From Solanum dulcamara (Eukaryota; Streptophyta; Magnoliopsida; Solanales; Solanaceae), in contig NC_077238.1 in assembly GCF_947179165.1 (NCBI RefSeq), positions 74,957,257 to 75,021,256 of the forward strand: 64,000 nt of DNA. Reading direction: 5' to 3'. The notes beneath the pieces were generated by a model that made no database searches, was not told the origin of the DNA, and worked only from the letters and a program-made list of their open reading frames with translations. Each line of letters starts with the position of its first letter. Positions within the stretch are counted from its first letter, which is position 1. The position numbers were made by a program, and so were the translations under genes. Shown here in pieces: positions 34,008-45,401 of this stretch.

Positions 34008-36299
34008 CTACTTTAAAAGCTTCTTGGGATTGTACCCTGCTTTCACCAACAACTTATATGCATTTGGGTAAAAACCCTCATTTGTACGCTTTTTAGGAAG
34101 TGATTCATACGAATCATGATTTGATGGTCTGACAAATCCTTCTATTATTTTTGAAGATGATTTGATTGCATCAATTTGCTTGATAGGAAATGTCAACTTG
34201 TTAATCTGCAACTCTGAGGGTGGGATCTTGACCTCATTTGTCTTTGGGATATAGTGAGAAGTAGGAATCACTCTCTTATTTGAAGATGCCTCACTTTTCT
34301 TAGGTAATTTACTCATATCTGAAAGTGTTTTATTCTTTTCAATCATGACCCTCGTATTATCAGGTGCTACATCATTCATCAAAGGAACAAGCGATAATGT
34401 GTTAATATCTATCGATTTGAAGTCACCACATATAATAATTTTTGGTGGTGATGTGCCTAGGACATCACCACCATCATGTATTTCGACAAAGTTGCAACGA
34501 ACTATGGGATCGAGTGAACCAAAAGTGACAGAGACTTGATTTGAACTCTCCTTCTCATCTTTAAGCAATATCTTTCCTTTACGGGCCAAGTCCATGATCT
34601 TTTCCATAAAGATAAAACCTTTTCAATAGGATGGCCCATCAAACGATGATATTTGCAGTAATTTGGATTATTAGTCCTCCCAGCCTTATTTGGACACTTC
34701 ATTTCAGGTAGCTCAAAGAGTTTTAATGCTAGAAGCTCCTCAAAAATTACTAGAACATTTGAGTCCAAGAATGGATACTCGTTTGCTTGCATTTCTTTCA
34801 AAGTCAGCTTTCTACCAGCATTATTCTGAAAAGTCGTGGTCTTCACCCTTTGATTCTTACTTAGATTTGTAGCCACTTTTAAAGGTACGACATTAACATT
34901 CATCGACTCCTTATTTCCAAACTTAGGTGTCGATTTTCCTCCTTTCTTTACCACTATTTTGTCTTTTTCCTTGCGAGGCTCATAATTAAGTGGTCCTTCA
35001 ATTCCACTTGCAGACATTCTCAACTCCATATCATGAGAACATATGACTGTTCCTCAAATGATTTGGGTTTAATACCCTGTAGGATATAACAAAGTCCCCA
35101 ACGCATTTTTTGAATACACATTTCTACTATGGAAGTTTCACTAAGCCATCCTTACAATTGAGGCTTGCTTTTCTCCATCGGTTCATGAAATCGATGACAT
35201 GTTCCTCTTCCCATTGATGTATATTTATGAGTTCAACCATGCTCACAATACACCTTGTGCTATAGAAATGATTGAAAAATTCTTGCTCAAGTTGTTACCA
35301 ACTATCAATAGAGCCATCCTCGAGATCCTTATATTAGTCAAAGGCATTTTCTTGTAAGGAGCGCATAATTTTTTTGACCAGATAATCTCCATATGTTCCA
35401 GCATTATTGGAAGTTTCAACAAAATGGGCAATGTGTTGCTTTGGATTTTCCTTTCTTTCAAATTGTTGAAATTTTGGAGGTTGATAACCTGTAGGCATCT
35501 TCAAAACATCGATTCTTGAAGTGTATGGATTTGCATACGTAAATAATGACTTTGAAGGCATGTCATACTTATCTTTGATAGTTCCCATAATGAAGTTCTT
35601 CAGCTGATGAATGGGAATTCCTCCTTCAACGGATACTTACAGCTCATCACCCACATTTATTTGCTTTGTAAATGAATCTCCCTTTTCTTGTATTATGGAA
35701 CATTTTCCAGGTGCATGACTTGATTTCTACTCCATAACATTTTCAACTTTGTCCGTCAATGTGATAATTCGATTATCCTGATCTTGCACATATTTATTTA
35801 GACCTTTGATTGCCTTAGTCAAACTCGCCAGTTGTTCTTCAATAGTTAAGGTGTTAGTCATCATCACTTGGATGGCCATTATGTATTATGGAGTAAAGCA
35901 CGGATTTTCTATCAAACTGAAATTTATTTAAAATAAGTTACGTGGAGTGACTGGGGAAGATCTAGTGATCAAGACATCATTTTCATCTTGAATAGTGCAA
36001 TTCCTTATGTTAAAAGCACTAAGTCGAGCCAACATCTTTTCAACAATATCAACTATATTCTCTCCTTCTTCCAATTCATTCGGAAAGAATCTTTCCTCCT
36101 TTGAAGATGGAAGATCAAAAATAAGAACTGATGCGGACGGCACTAGAAGTGTTTGTTGTCCTAGCAAGTTTGCTCTGTTCCTGATGATGGGTCCCAAACT
36201 TCCCATAGTAGCATTCAGTATGTTCTCCACCTCAGAAGAAAATTTGGAATCAGTAGCCTTAGCAACAGTAGTCCTGGAGTCAAACTTCTTAGATGACAT
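34008..36299 (-). pseudogene. Tat-like gag and gag-protease region, broken
   Basis: Starts MSSKKFDSRTTVAKATDSKF at 36299. A later piece (35588-35334) carries a retrotransposon gag core: FQQFERKENPKQHIAHFVET, GTYGDYLVKKIMRSLQENAF. 35029-34640 has the nucleocapsid-like YCKYHRLMGHP (C..H..GH pattern). 34607-34008 (MEKIMDLARKGKILLKDEK) leads towards the protease, ending AGYNPKKLLK. Internal stops and shifts separate these pieces; a protease active site DTG or DSG was not located with confidence. Confidence 0.8.
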
Positions 36300-36351
36300 T
36301 TAAGTATTCTTGAAGCTTAATGATCGATGTAAAGAGATGAGAGGTAGAGAT

Positions 36352-36369
36352 TGTCCCACTGGGCGTGCC
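36352..36369 (-). promoter_or_regulatory. Probable primer-binding site of the Tat-like element
   Basis: On the minus strand TGGCACGCCCAGTGGGAC follows the LTR and precedes gag by about 50 bases. It starts with TGG, as needed to pair with a tRNA 3' CCA. I do not name the tRNA. Confidence 0.55.
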
Positions 36370-36821
36370 AAAATTTATAAACAATAAATTTTTGAGCCGA
36401 AAAAAATAAATAATCAAGACCGAAAAATTAGAGTAACAAGGTGTAATATTTGATTTTAAAATGTAGTGCGTGTTACAATCTCTATGATAATCCTCTGATT
36501 CTTCAAATAATATGGAATATGTTGAACTTGAATTTGATTTAGAGTCAAAGGCTTGAATAGCTTGATCTTGAATCTTCGTCTTCAAATTTGGATTTGAATT
36601 ATTCGTCACAAACACTTGTACGGCTATGACGAATAATAAATATGAACAAGTAACTTGATCTCAAACTTTTTGATATTTTCCTTCGTTCTTGATCTTGAAC
36701 TTGAACTTGAATTTGATTACTTGAACTTTGTAGCTTTATAGAGAATTTGTGGCCTTTGATCCACGAGCTCTCTTCTTGCTTCTTGTTCTTTCAAAACCCT
36801 CCTCTCTGAGAATAATGAGAA

Positions 36822-36834
36822 CCCCTATTTATAG
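36822..36834 (-). promoter_or_regulatory. TATA box of the Tat-like LTR
   Basis: CTATAAATAGGGG read on the minus strand, placed between the U3 repeat array and the leader. Confidence 0.7.
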
Positions 36835-36972
36835 TTGTAGGGAGTGGTATCCCTGTGTGATTTGATTGGTCGGTTTGAACTGACCAATCAGATGCCTTTG
36901 GTGAAGAGCCTCAATTTGATTGGTCAGAACATGTCACATATACATTGTCATTATTCTAGTGGCTCATTTCAT

Positions 36973-37215
36973 TTGACTTGGATTGCCACATAACTTTGAC
37001 ATGTGGCATGATTTTAGTGGCTTATTTAATTTGACTTGAATTGCCACCTAACTTTGGCACATGGCATGATTCTAGTGACTTATTTAATTTGACTTGGATA
37101 GCCACATAACTTTGACACGTGACATGATTTTAGTGGCCTATTTATTTTGACTTGGATTGCCACATAACTTCAACACGTGTCATGATTTTAGTGGCTCATT
37201 TATTTGACTTAAATT
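36973..37215 (-). repeat. 58 bp tandem array in LTR U3, four copies plus part
   Basis: Copies start with ttgacttg at 36973, 37031, 37089, 37147 and a degenerate one at 37204. Each holds gccacataacttt, then an ACGTG-like core (acatgtggc, gcacatggc, acacgtgac, acacgtgtc in order) and catgattttagtgg. G-box-like words occur once per unit. Confidence 0.9.
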
Positions 37216-37301
37216 GCCATATTATTTGAACTATTTTCTTGAATTTAATATAGTCCAAATTAATTTATCAATTTAAATCCAATAAAATTTTAATACTTAC
37301 A

Positions 37302-38017
37302 AAACTCTTAGTTGATTTTTTTAAGCGTAAAGGTTCTTTTATTATAGGATCTTAGTTATTTATATTGATAGTATGATGTATTTTTATATCATCAGCTCAG
37401 TTTAGTTGGTTATGGTAGATTATTATTTTATTTTTCAGGTTATCCTATCAGGTTTGATATATGAAGAATTACTTGTTATCGATAATTTAATTTAATGTTA
37501 CGAAATTGTCAGTATACATACCTTACAAAATATCCATTGAACAGTTTAAAATCTTTATATATTGATGGAAATAATGGTAAAAATGTTAGAATAGTTTTCT
37601 ATATCATGGGAAATTAATTGATTATTCTTATCCACATCGGTGGTGAAAGGCTTCCTTGATAGTCTTATGTCTCTGTCCTTTTATATACTTTGATATACTA
37701 CACTTCCCATCCTTCTAAAAAAACTACGATATTAATAATATAAGGTATTGTTTTTATTTTAGTTAGTACTATTTTTATTTTAATACACTATATTTAATTA
37801 ATATAACAAATTAAATAATCAAATAAAAAAATATTACTATTAATTTAATATTATTAATACACTTTATTTAATAGTACTATTTTTATAGTACCTGATATCA
37901 AATGACCCCTAGGTGCATTTAACAACGCCAACACATGCTCCACTACAATAAGAAAAAGATAGAGAATCGAGGAAAACCTATGATCAGTAATTACTTCTTA
38001 TGACAAGAAAAAAATAT
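37302..38017. other. Gap between Tat-like and Copia elements
   Basis: AT-rich, no gene recognised. The missing last SCPL exon was looked for here as well and not found. Confidence 0.5.
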
Positions 38018-38022
38018 AATAT

Positions 38023-38234
38023 TGTTATAAAATAAACTAACTTAGCAAATTAATAAGAAAGAAATAGTAAGAAAAAGAGAGAGAGTTGAGAGAACTAAGT
38101 ATCTGTGTGTGCTCTTTTATTGCAGAAAATATGGTCATTTATAACCAAATGGAAAGAAAAAGTAGTGGGCAACTTGTCCCCTTTAGATGATCCCCATTAT
38201 AAAAGGAGCATCCACTATCATCTATATTATAATA
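38023..38234 (-). repeat. 3' LTR of the first Copia element
   Basis: 212 bp, TGTTATAAAATAAAC to ATATTATAATA on the plus strand. It matches 43114-43323. The outer dinucleotide that should be TG on the minus strand is TA in both copies. Confidence 0.9.
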
Positions 38235-38499
38235 CTCCCTCTTGGATGTCTATGTAAAATAAAAAATTCTAGTGAAAAAACAAATATATATAGTTATTCT
38301 CAATACCCATAGATGTTGTGTCTCGTTAAAACCTTATTAGGAAAAATCAGTGGAAAAAAGCTTAGTGAAGGAAAAAGAGTACATACATCTGGTAATACGC
38401 CTTGAGTGCTGCCTCATTAAAAACCTTATCAGGAAAATTCATTGAGACAAAACCTTGGTTAAAGGAAAAAGAATACAACGCGTATTTTACACTCCCTGA

Positions 38500-39087
38500 T
38501 GAAAACTGCATTTGATATTTTGGAGACAACGCATTCCAATCTTATATCTTAGCTTCTCAAAAATTGATGTTGGTAATGCCTTTGTGAATAAATCTGCAAT
38601 ATTATCACTCGAACGAACTTGTTGTACATCAATATCACCATTTTTCTAGAGATCATGTGTGAAGAATAATTTTGGTGAAATATGTTTCGTTCAGTCTCCT
38701 TTTATGAAGCCATCTTTCAATTGAGCTATGCATGCAGCATTGTCTTCGAATATAACTGTGGGTACTTTGACATCATTTTTCAGGCCACATCTTTCTTTGA
38801 TGAACTATATCATTGATCTCAACCAAACACATTCTCTACTTGCTTCATAAATTGTTATTATTTCAACATGATTTGAAGAAGTAGCAACAATAGACTGCTT
38901 TGTAAATCGCCATGATATAACAATTCCTCCGCATGTAATAAATAGTCTATTTGAGATTGAGTTTTATGTGGTCTGATAAATAACTTGCATCTACATAACC
39001 AATAAGGTCTACACAGCCTTTGTTAGTATAAAATAAACTCATATCAATAGTACCATTTAGGTATCGTAAAATATGTTTGATACAATT
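38500..39087 (-). pseudogene. Copia RNase H and C-terminus, decayed
   Basis: Minus-strand reading near 38600-38520 gives ADLFTKALPTSIFEKLRYKI and GMRCLQN, the usual end of Copia polyproteins. Between this and the reverse transcriptase the RNase H reading can be followed only in pieces (for example around 38820-38760) because of stops and frame changes. Confidence 0.75.
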
Positions 39088-39910
39088 TCAATGTCTTCGC
39101 ATTGGGGATAAACTATATCTTGCCAGCAAATTAACAAAAAATGTTATATCAGGCCTGGTTGTGTTAGCAAGATACATAAGTGCACCAATAGCACTGAGAT
39201 ATGGTACTTCAGAACCAAAAAGTTCTTCATTATCTTTTGGAGGTCGAAATGGATCTTTATCCAATTCAAGCGATCGAACAATCGTTGGAGTACTTAATGG
39301 ATGTGCTTTGTCCATGTAAAATCATTTTAAGATTTTCTCAGTATAGGCAGATTGGTGGACAAAGACTCCGTCTGCTAAATGTTCAATTTGCAGACCCAGA
39401 CAAAGTTTTGCCTTTCCAAGGTCTTTCATCTCAAATTCTTTCTTTAAATATTCAATCGCCTTTTGGACCTCTTCAGGGGTTCCAATGAGATTTATGTCAT
39501 CAACGTAAACAGCGAGTATAACAAAATCTGATTCTGTTTTCTTAATAAAAACACATGGACAAATGATATCATTTATATAACCTTCATTTATCAAGTACTC
39601 ACTAAGGCGATTATACCACATACGCCCTCAGATTATATAATGATCTTTGCAATTTGATTGAATACATCTCCCGAAACTTAGTACATACTTCAGGCAATTT
39701 TAATCTTTTTGGAATTTTCATATAAATTTCATTATCAAGTGAACCATAAAGGTAAGTTGTAACTACATCCATTAGATGTATTCCATCCATAACAGGTGAA
39801 TATGTTTCTTCATAGTTGACCCCGAGTCTTTGAGAGAATTCTTGTGCAACAAGGCGTGCCTTATATCTTACAATTTCATTTCTCTCATTTTGTTTTCCCA
39901 CAAAATCCAT
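39088..39910 (-). pseudogene. Copia reverse transcriptase, broken
   Basis: Blocks: VRYKARLVAQEFSQRLGVNY and EETYSPVMDGIHLM (39850-39770), YLYGSLDNEIYMKIPKRLKL, SLYNLRAYVV then a stop at the family position LYGLKQSGR.W, MWYNRLSEYLINEGYIND, FVILAVYVDDINLIGTP with an intact YVDD box (39520-39470), FEMKDLGKAKLCLGLQIEHL, and TRPDITFFVNLLARYS (39150). Stops at 39611-39613 and 39322-39324 break the frame. Confidence 0.9.
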
Positions 39911-40128
39911 TTATAGCCAACTGGTTTTACACCTTCAGAGGTTTGAACTACAAGTCCAAAAATCTCACGTTTAGCAAGTGAGTCTAATTCTGATTGAATT
40001 GCCTTTTGTCATTCTGGCCAATCACATCTACATCAATATTCTTTGATGGATTTAAGCTCAAGACTTTCACTATCTTGCATGAGGTTAAGTGCAACATTAT
40101 ATGCAAAAATATTATCCATCGTAATTTT

Positions 40129-41777
40129 TTATCGATCTAAATTTATCTCATCACCGATAAAACTTATTGACCGTTCTTCATTCACTTGAGTCTCGAGTTC
40201 ACTGATTTCTTCAGAAACATCAGGATTACTTAAATCTTGACCTTTTTCAAGAGGTTCTTTTATAGTATCATTTTTATTATTTCTCATACTTTTCTTTCTA
40301 GGATTTTTATCCTTTGAACCTAATGGTCTACCACGCTTCAGGCGTGTTTGGGATTCAGAAGCTATGATACCAGTAGATGGTCCTTTTGAGACATCAATCC
40401 TGATAAGCATATTCACTGCAGGAATATGTGACTTAGTTATCCATTTCAAATCAGTAAATGCATCTGGTATTTGATTTGTTATTTTTTGTAAGTGGATGAT
40501 CTTCTGGACATCCTGCTCACATATGCGGGTACGTGGATCAAAATGAAATAGTGATGAAACTTTCCACACAATTTCTCTTTCTCTTTTGGGTTCCGTTTTC
40601 TCTCCCCCTAATTGGGGGAAAGTTGTTTCATCAAACTGACAATTTGCAAATCGAGCAGTAAATAAGTCTCCTGTTAACGGTTCAAGGTATCGAATAATGA
40701 AGGCTGAGTCAAACCCAATATATATGCCTAACCTTCGTTGAGGGCCCATCTTGGTATGTTATGGTGGTGCTGTAGGCCCGTATACCGCATAACCAAAAAT
40801 TAGTCGATGGGCTATATTTGGCTCATGACCAAATACTAATTGTGATAAAGAGTATTTATTATAATTTGTCGGTCGGAAACGTATAAGTACTGTTGCATGT
40901 AAGATAGCATGACCCAAAATAATAATTGGCAATTTCATTTTCATAAGTAGAGGTCTTGCTATCAATTATAGGCGCTTAATAAATGACTCTGCAAGGCCAT
41001 TTTGAGTATGAACATGAGCAACAAGATGTTCAATTTTTATCTCAATTGATAAGTAATAATCATCAAAAGCTTGGGAGGTAAATTCTCCATCATTATCAAG
41101 GCGAATAGCTTTAACTGGATAATCTGGGAATTGCGCCCTTAATATTATTATTTGTGCTAATAAATTCACACATGAGACCATCTTGATGATGAATCTATAA
41201 GGTCCATAAAATATCTAAACAATTCACTAGATAGATGAATAGGTCCACATATATCTCCATGTATACGCTCTAAAAAAGTTAGGAGATTCGATGCCAATAT
41301 TCAAGGTTGATGGTCTGTAATTAATTTGCTCTGATAACAAGCAGCACATGAAAATTCATCATTCGTAAGAATCTTCAAGTTCTTTAAAGGATGTCCAGTT
41401 AAATTTTCAAAAATTCATCTCATCATTATTGATCCAGGATGACCTATTCGATCATGTCATATCAAAAATGTATTTAGATCAGTAAACTTCTGGTTTACGA
41501 TCAAATGTGCTTCAATTGCACTAATTTCTGCATAATATAGCCCAGACGACAAAGTTGGTAAATTTTTCAAAATATATTTCTAGCCTGAGACACTCTTGGT
41601 TATACCAAGGTATTCAATATTCATTTCATTTAGTGTCACTACATGATATTCATTTCTGCGGATATCTTTAGAACTTAATAAGTTTTTTGAGGATTTAGAA
41701 GAGAACAATGCAACTTCTATAACAATTTGTGTCCCCTTAGGTAGAAATATAGTAGCTCTTCTGGAGCCTTCAATCAT
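40129..41777 (-). pseudogene. Copia integrase region, broken
   Basis: In order: a pre-integrase/protease-side piece (FLPKGTQIVIEVALFSSKSS) at 41777-41580, the catalytic core end (IRLDNDGEFTSQAFDDYYLS then HTQNGLAESFIKRL, carrying the Glu) at 41181-40966, HAILHATVLIRFRPTNYNKY (40900), and the C-terminal tail MGPQRRLGIYIGFDSAFIIR (40749) running through a basic linker (RGRPLGSKDKNPRKKS) to 40129. At least three stops or shifts separate them. The 5' part with the HHCC zinc motif is badly decayed at 41330-41560. Confidence 0.85.
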
Positions 41778-42203
41778 TTTTGAATTACCAGAAGTTGTAG
41801 TAACATTTTTTTTCTTCTAAACAAGTAGAAAAAATATTTTTCGTCTTTAAAAATGGCATGAGTCATTTCACTATCAATTACACAAATATCCTCGTGATTG
41901 ATCATTGATCCAAACAAAATTTGAGGCATATCCATATTTTTCTTCAAAAAAAAATAAAGTAAATATTATAATTAAAACATGACTCATTATATAAATTTTA
42001 TTTATTTACATGAATTAGAAAAATATAAATATATTATTTAGTACAAACAAATAAAAAGAAAATTATTTAAATATTATCCGGCTTATCAATATTCATATTT
42101 TCTTTTAGAAAATTGAAGAAATCAGTTGCATCCAGATTCATAAGCTCAATATTATCTTATGAGATAAAGTTTATCTCTGAATTGGTTTCTACTATCTTCA
42201 AGA

Positions 42204-43035
42204 ATGCCTGATATTGCTGAACTAGACGTTTTGATGACCGACAGGTCCGTGAGCAGTGCCCTATACCTCCACATCTATGACATATACTTTCTAAATTTTT
42301 TTTGGTATAGCTTCTTGATTTTTACTCTTTTTTTTGTATTGTTGATCATTTTTTGGTGCCAGACGAGCATTATGATTATAATTTTTTCTTCGACCACGAC
42401 TGGGGCTATGACCCCTTTCTCGTTGGTTATAGTTTGCCTGATTTACTTCAAAAAGTGGCAAAGAAACAACGGATTGACTATCATGATTTTTCATCAACAG
42501 TTCGTTATGTCGTTCAACAATAAGAAGGCGAGAGAGTAATTCATAATATTTTTTAAAACCCTTTTCGCGATATTGCTGCTGCAGGAGCTTTGTGGGTGAA
42601 AATGTGGAGTGTGTTTTTTAAGTTTGTCTTGCTCAATGATTTCTTCTCCGCATAAATTTAACTGTGCTATAATTCTAAACAAGGCAAAATTATATTCAAT
42701 TATATTTTTAAAATTCATTAATCTCAAATTGAGTCAATCATGACGTGCCTGTGGAAGATGACCAACTTCAGGTGATCATATCTTTCTTTTAGATTCTTCC
42801 ACAGTTTAAGGGGGCCTTTTAATGTGATGTACTGTAATTTTAACCCCTCATCAAGATGGTGGAAGAGAAATATCATGGCTTTGGCACGGTCTTGACTAGA
42901 TGCTTTACTGTCATCTTTGATGGTATCTGTCAGACCCATCGATTCTAGGTGTATTTCGGTATCGAGTGTCCATGATGACTAGTCTTTTCCAGATATATCA
43001 AGAGCAACAAATTCAAGTTTAGAGATATTAGACAT
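42204..43035 (-). pseudogene. Copia gag with zinc knuckle, broken
   Basis: From about 43035 the minus strand reads towards LKGPLKLWKNLKERYDHLKL (42830-42770), MRLMNFKNIIEYNFALFRII (42727), and a basic stretch GHSPSRGRRKNYNHNARLAP. Near 42280-42236 ICHRCGGIGHCSRTCR is an intact CX2CX4HX4C zinc knuckle. Frames change at about 42727 and 42497 and stops follow the knuckle. Confidence 0.85.
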
Positions 43036-43113
43036 TTTAAAAAAATAAAATCCTTATCCTTTTTGTTATATTTTTAAAATAGTTCAAAGTAATAAAGTCT
43101 CGTGCTAATAACA

Positions 43114-43323
43114 TGTTATAAAACAAACTAACTTAACAAATTAATAAGAAAGAGAAATAGTAAGAGAAAGAGAGAGAGTTGAGAGAATTGAGTATCTATG
43201 CTCTTTCATTGCAGAAAATATGGTCATTTATAGCCAAATGAAAAGAAGAAATAGTGGGCAACTTGTCCCCTTTAAGTGGGCCCCATTACAAATGGAGCAT
43301 CCACTATCATCTATATTATAATA
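43114..43323 (-). repeat. 5' LTR of the first Copia element
   Basis: 210 bp, TGTTATAAAACAAAC to ATATTATAATA on the plus strand, followed by the AATAT TSD. Confidence 0.9.
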
Positions 43324-43328
43324 AATAT

Positions 43329-45310
43329 ATATATATATGTAGACACACATGACATAACATTACTTAGTTTACTTAATTTGCCAATTGATTTAATGAGAAA
43401 ACAAATTGAGCTCTTTCATTTCAATCTTATCCATTATATGTTGCAAAATTATTAAACCAAAATATGATTAGACAAATACAATAAGTTTAGGTCATATTTT
43501 ATAAATTATATGCTTCACATGGGAGGATTAACAAAACAAGAGAAATAATAGTGATGAATACTCTTTTATAAAGATAAAACATTTTTAAAAGATTGTCCAT
43601 GAAAAAGACAATGTGAGGAAAATAATATTCTAGCTAACAGACAGTACTAAAATAGCACACACATGAAAATGATATTATAAGTTAAAATTAAATAATAATG
43701 CATTCAATCAATAAGGTGTCAGTACAGGATAATATTAATCCCTGAACTATATTCAAAGTTCCAAAGACACCTTATTTTGACGGAAATTCGAGTACTTCCT
43801 AAAAAATTTAAAGATAAAATAAATATTCCCTTCATTCCATATTAAGTAAATTTATAAGGCAATACACACATATTAAGAAAAATATTAAAGGACATAATTT
43901 GAATCATATTTTTTACTATTGTCCTTTATAAAATCATAAATATAACTTTGCAATCATAAATATAACTTTGCAAGTAGTGTGATTTATCTCTTAAAAAATA
44001 TAAAATTTCAATAAATGAAAGGACAAATATAAAAAAAAGTTTCAAATATTTATCTTGAACTTTGAATAATAAAAATTTCCTCAAAAATTCACTTAATATG
44101 AAATAGAGCGAGTATTATGTGACATAAAAAGTGTTCACACTGAACCCATGTCGTCTCCATTATACAATTAAATGCATCTAATTAATTATAGCAGATTTTG
44201 GCTAAATTTGTAATTGGGTTGAAGAACTTGACTATGTCTGCAAATTCTGACAAATTATTAATTGCTCAATTGGTAACGACTGAATGTTTAAATAACCTTA
44301 ACTCGGTTTGTGTCTCGTCCCTGACACGGTTCAAATTTTGGCTTTTTTAGGTGAGTTTAGTAAGTTAATACGAACAAATTAACATAATTTAACGATCTTT
44401 CTATATTACTCTAATAATGATTAGTTAACTTGTTCTTGACTAACCCAAAAATAGGCATTCTTTAAGAAAGAAAATTACTACTACTACTGGTCTGATTATA
44501 TTGGCTGGTACGCCTATATATAGTATCAAATGATTAAAAAGAAAATGAAACTAAAATTATTCAAACGTCATTTGATAGCGATGACAAATTATTGACAATT
44601 TAAATCTTTGATCTTTAGAAGAATCAAATAGGTAAAAATTATTTATGCCCCCAATTTTGTTGTAAAAGTTAAAATTCCCTCCAACTTTGAAATATAGATA
44701 TTCTTCTTTTTTTAAAAAATAAATTATAATATGCTCAAGATTGCAAAAGTTGATGATCTCGAAGTTTTAGAAGCTTAGTTAATCAGAGTACGACTGGTTA
44801 GAAGACATAAATTATATGAAAACAAAGGTACGATTGGTTAGAAGACATAAATTATATGAAAACAAACACTAACATATAAAATGAAACATATTATACGGTA
44901 AAGTTTGAATTGAAGTTTCAACATATGTTCATATTTCACTTCTTTTTTTTAAAATGAAATATGATTTATACTTATACGTTTTAAAAGTTATTAGAAATAC
45001 TCATAAGTTTTATTATCATTTTTATAATGAATTAGATAATACATTATCAAAAAATTAAAACACAATATTTTAATTTTAAAAAAACTACTAATAAGACAAT
45101 TATCAGCTAATACAATTCGTCAAATTATAATTAGTTATGAAGATTAATCCATGTAAAGAAATACATAATAACTATAGTAAGTAGCTATTTTTAAAAATAA
45201 ATTCTTCCCTTATTCTAGATCAAGCGTGCTTTAATGAAGGAAAAGGATAGATAAAATTAGTTTAGATGTCTAAGGATTGTGTTTACACCCCCACCCCACC
45301 CCACCCCTTA
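43329..45310. other. Intergenic stretch upstream of the ERF gene
   Basis: No gene recognised. It has a 21 bp tandem duplication (aatcataaatataactttgc) at about 43943-43984, a 40 bp tandem duplication at 44788-44867, and C-rich ccccacccc at 45288-45306 just upstream of the ERF TATA box. Confidence 0.5.
44788..44867. repeat. 40 bp perfect-length tandem duplication
   Basis: 44788-44827 and 44828-44867 both start gtacga(c/t)tggttagaag and differ at one base. Confidence 0.95.
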
Positions 45311-45314
45311 CACC

Positions 45315-45327
45315 TATATATATAAAG
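45315..45327 (+). promoter_or_regulatory. TATA box of the ERF gene
   Basis: TATATATATAAAG, 75 bases before the start codon. Transcription would begin near 45350, giving a 5' UTR of about 50 bases that is A/C-rich and has no upstream ATG. Confidence 0.7.
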
Positions 45328-45401
45328 CATTTGTGCCTTTCAATTTCAACTACATAAAAATAGCAAAGAAAGAAATCCCACTTCCCCTTCCAACTATAAC
45401 A

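Larger units (their letters stand above)
28373..37301 (-). mobile_element. Tat-like Ty3/gypsy element, 3' LTR missing
   Basis: In minus-strand order it has a 5' LTR (about 36370-37301), an internal start with the TGGCACGCCCAGTGGGAC signal (36352-36369), gag (36299-34008), protease linker, reverse transcriptase and RNase H (33203-32122), a second RNase H (31909-31475), integrase (31245-30055), then about 1 kb of untranslated DNA and the antisense ORF. No copy of the LTR was found between 27500 and 28373, so the left end is truncated. The left limit given is where retroelement-like sequence begins and is approximate. Confidence 0.75.
36370..37301 (-). repeat. 5' LTR of the Tat-like element (about 0.93 kb)
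   Basis: On the minus strand it starts TGTAAGTATTAAAATTTTAT at 37301. It has a U3 with a 58 bp tandem array (36973-37215), CCAAT-box inverted repeats (TGATTGGTC at 36863-36871 and GACCAATCA at 36882-36890), a TATA box CTATAAATAGGGG (36822-36834) and a downstream R/U5 stretch to the primer-binding site. The right flank is aaact; with the other LTR missing, a TSD cannot be checked and the inner border is good to about 10 bases. Confidence 0.65.
38023..43323 (-). mobile_element. Ty1/copia element with both LTRs, minus strand
   Basis: 5301 bp, LTRs at 38023-38234 and 43114-43323, flanked by AATAT at 38018-38022 and 43324-43328. In minus-strand order it contains gag, integrase, reverse transcriptase and RNase H, the Copia order. 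On the minus strand, next to the 5' LTR, TGTTATTAGCACGAG resembles the usual TGGTATCAGAGC primer-binding site for initiator Met tRNA with several changes; the polypurine stretch AAGAGGGAGT precedes the 3' LTR. All reading frames are interrupted, and about eighteen differences between the two LTRs are visible by eye, so it is an older insertion. Confidence 0.95.

Noticed and set aside
36973..37215. 58 bp repeats as a CRISPR-like or satellite array
   Set aside because: Units adjoin directly with no unique spacers, and they lie within the U3 of an LTR.
30055..43035. Endogenous pararetrovirus origin of the reverse transcriptases
   Set aside because: Domain order with LTRs, integrase and dual RNase H fits Ty3/gypsy and Ty1/copia; no coat or movement protein motif was seen.
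44255..44345. SINE-like sequence with tRNA-promoter-like words (ttggtaacgac, ggttcaaattt)
   Set aside because: Spacing and box B match only weakly; no tail or TSD found.
45279..45401. N-terminal extension of the ERF protein
   Set aside because: It contains the TATA box and leader, starts without an ATG, and encodes low-complexity sequence; the ATG at 45402 has normal leader context.
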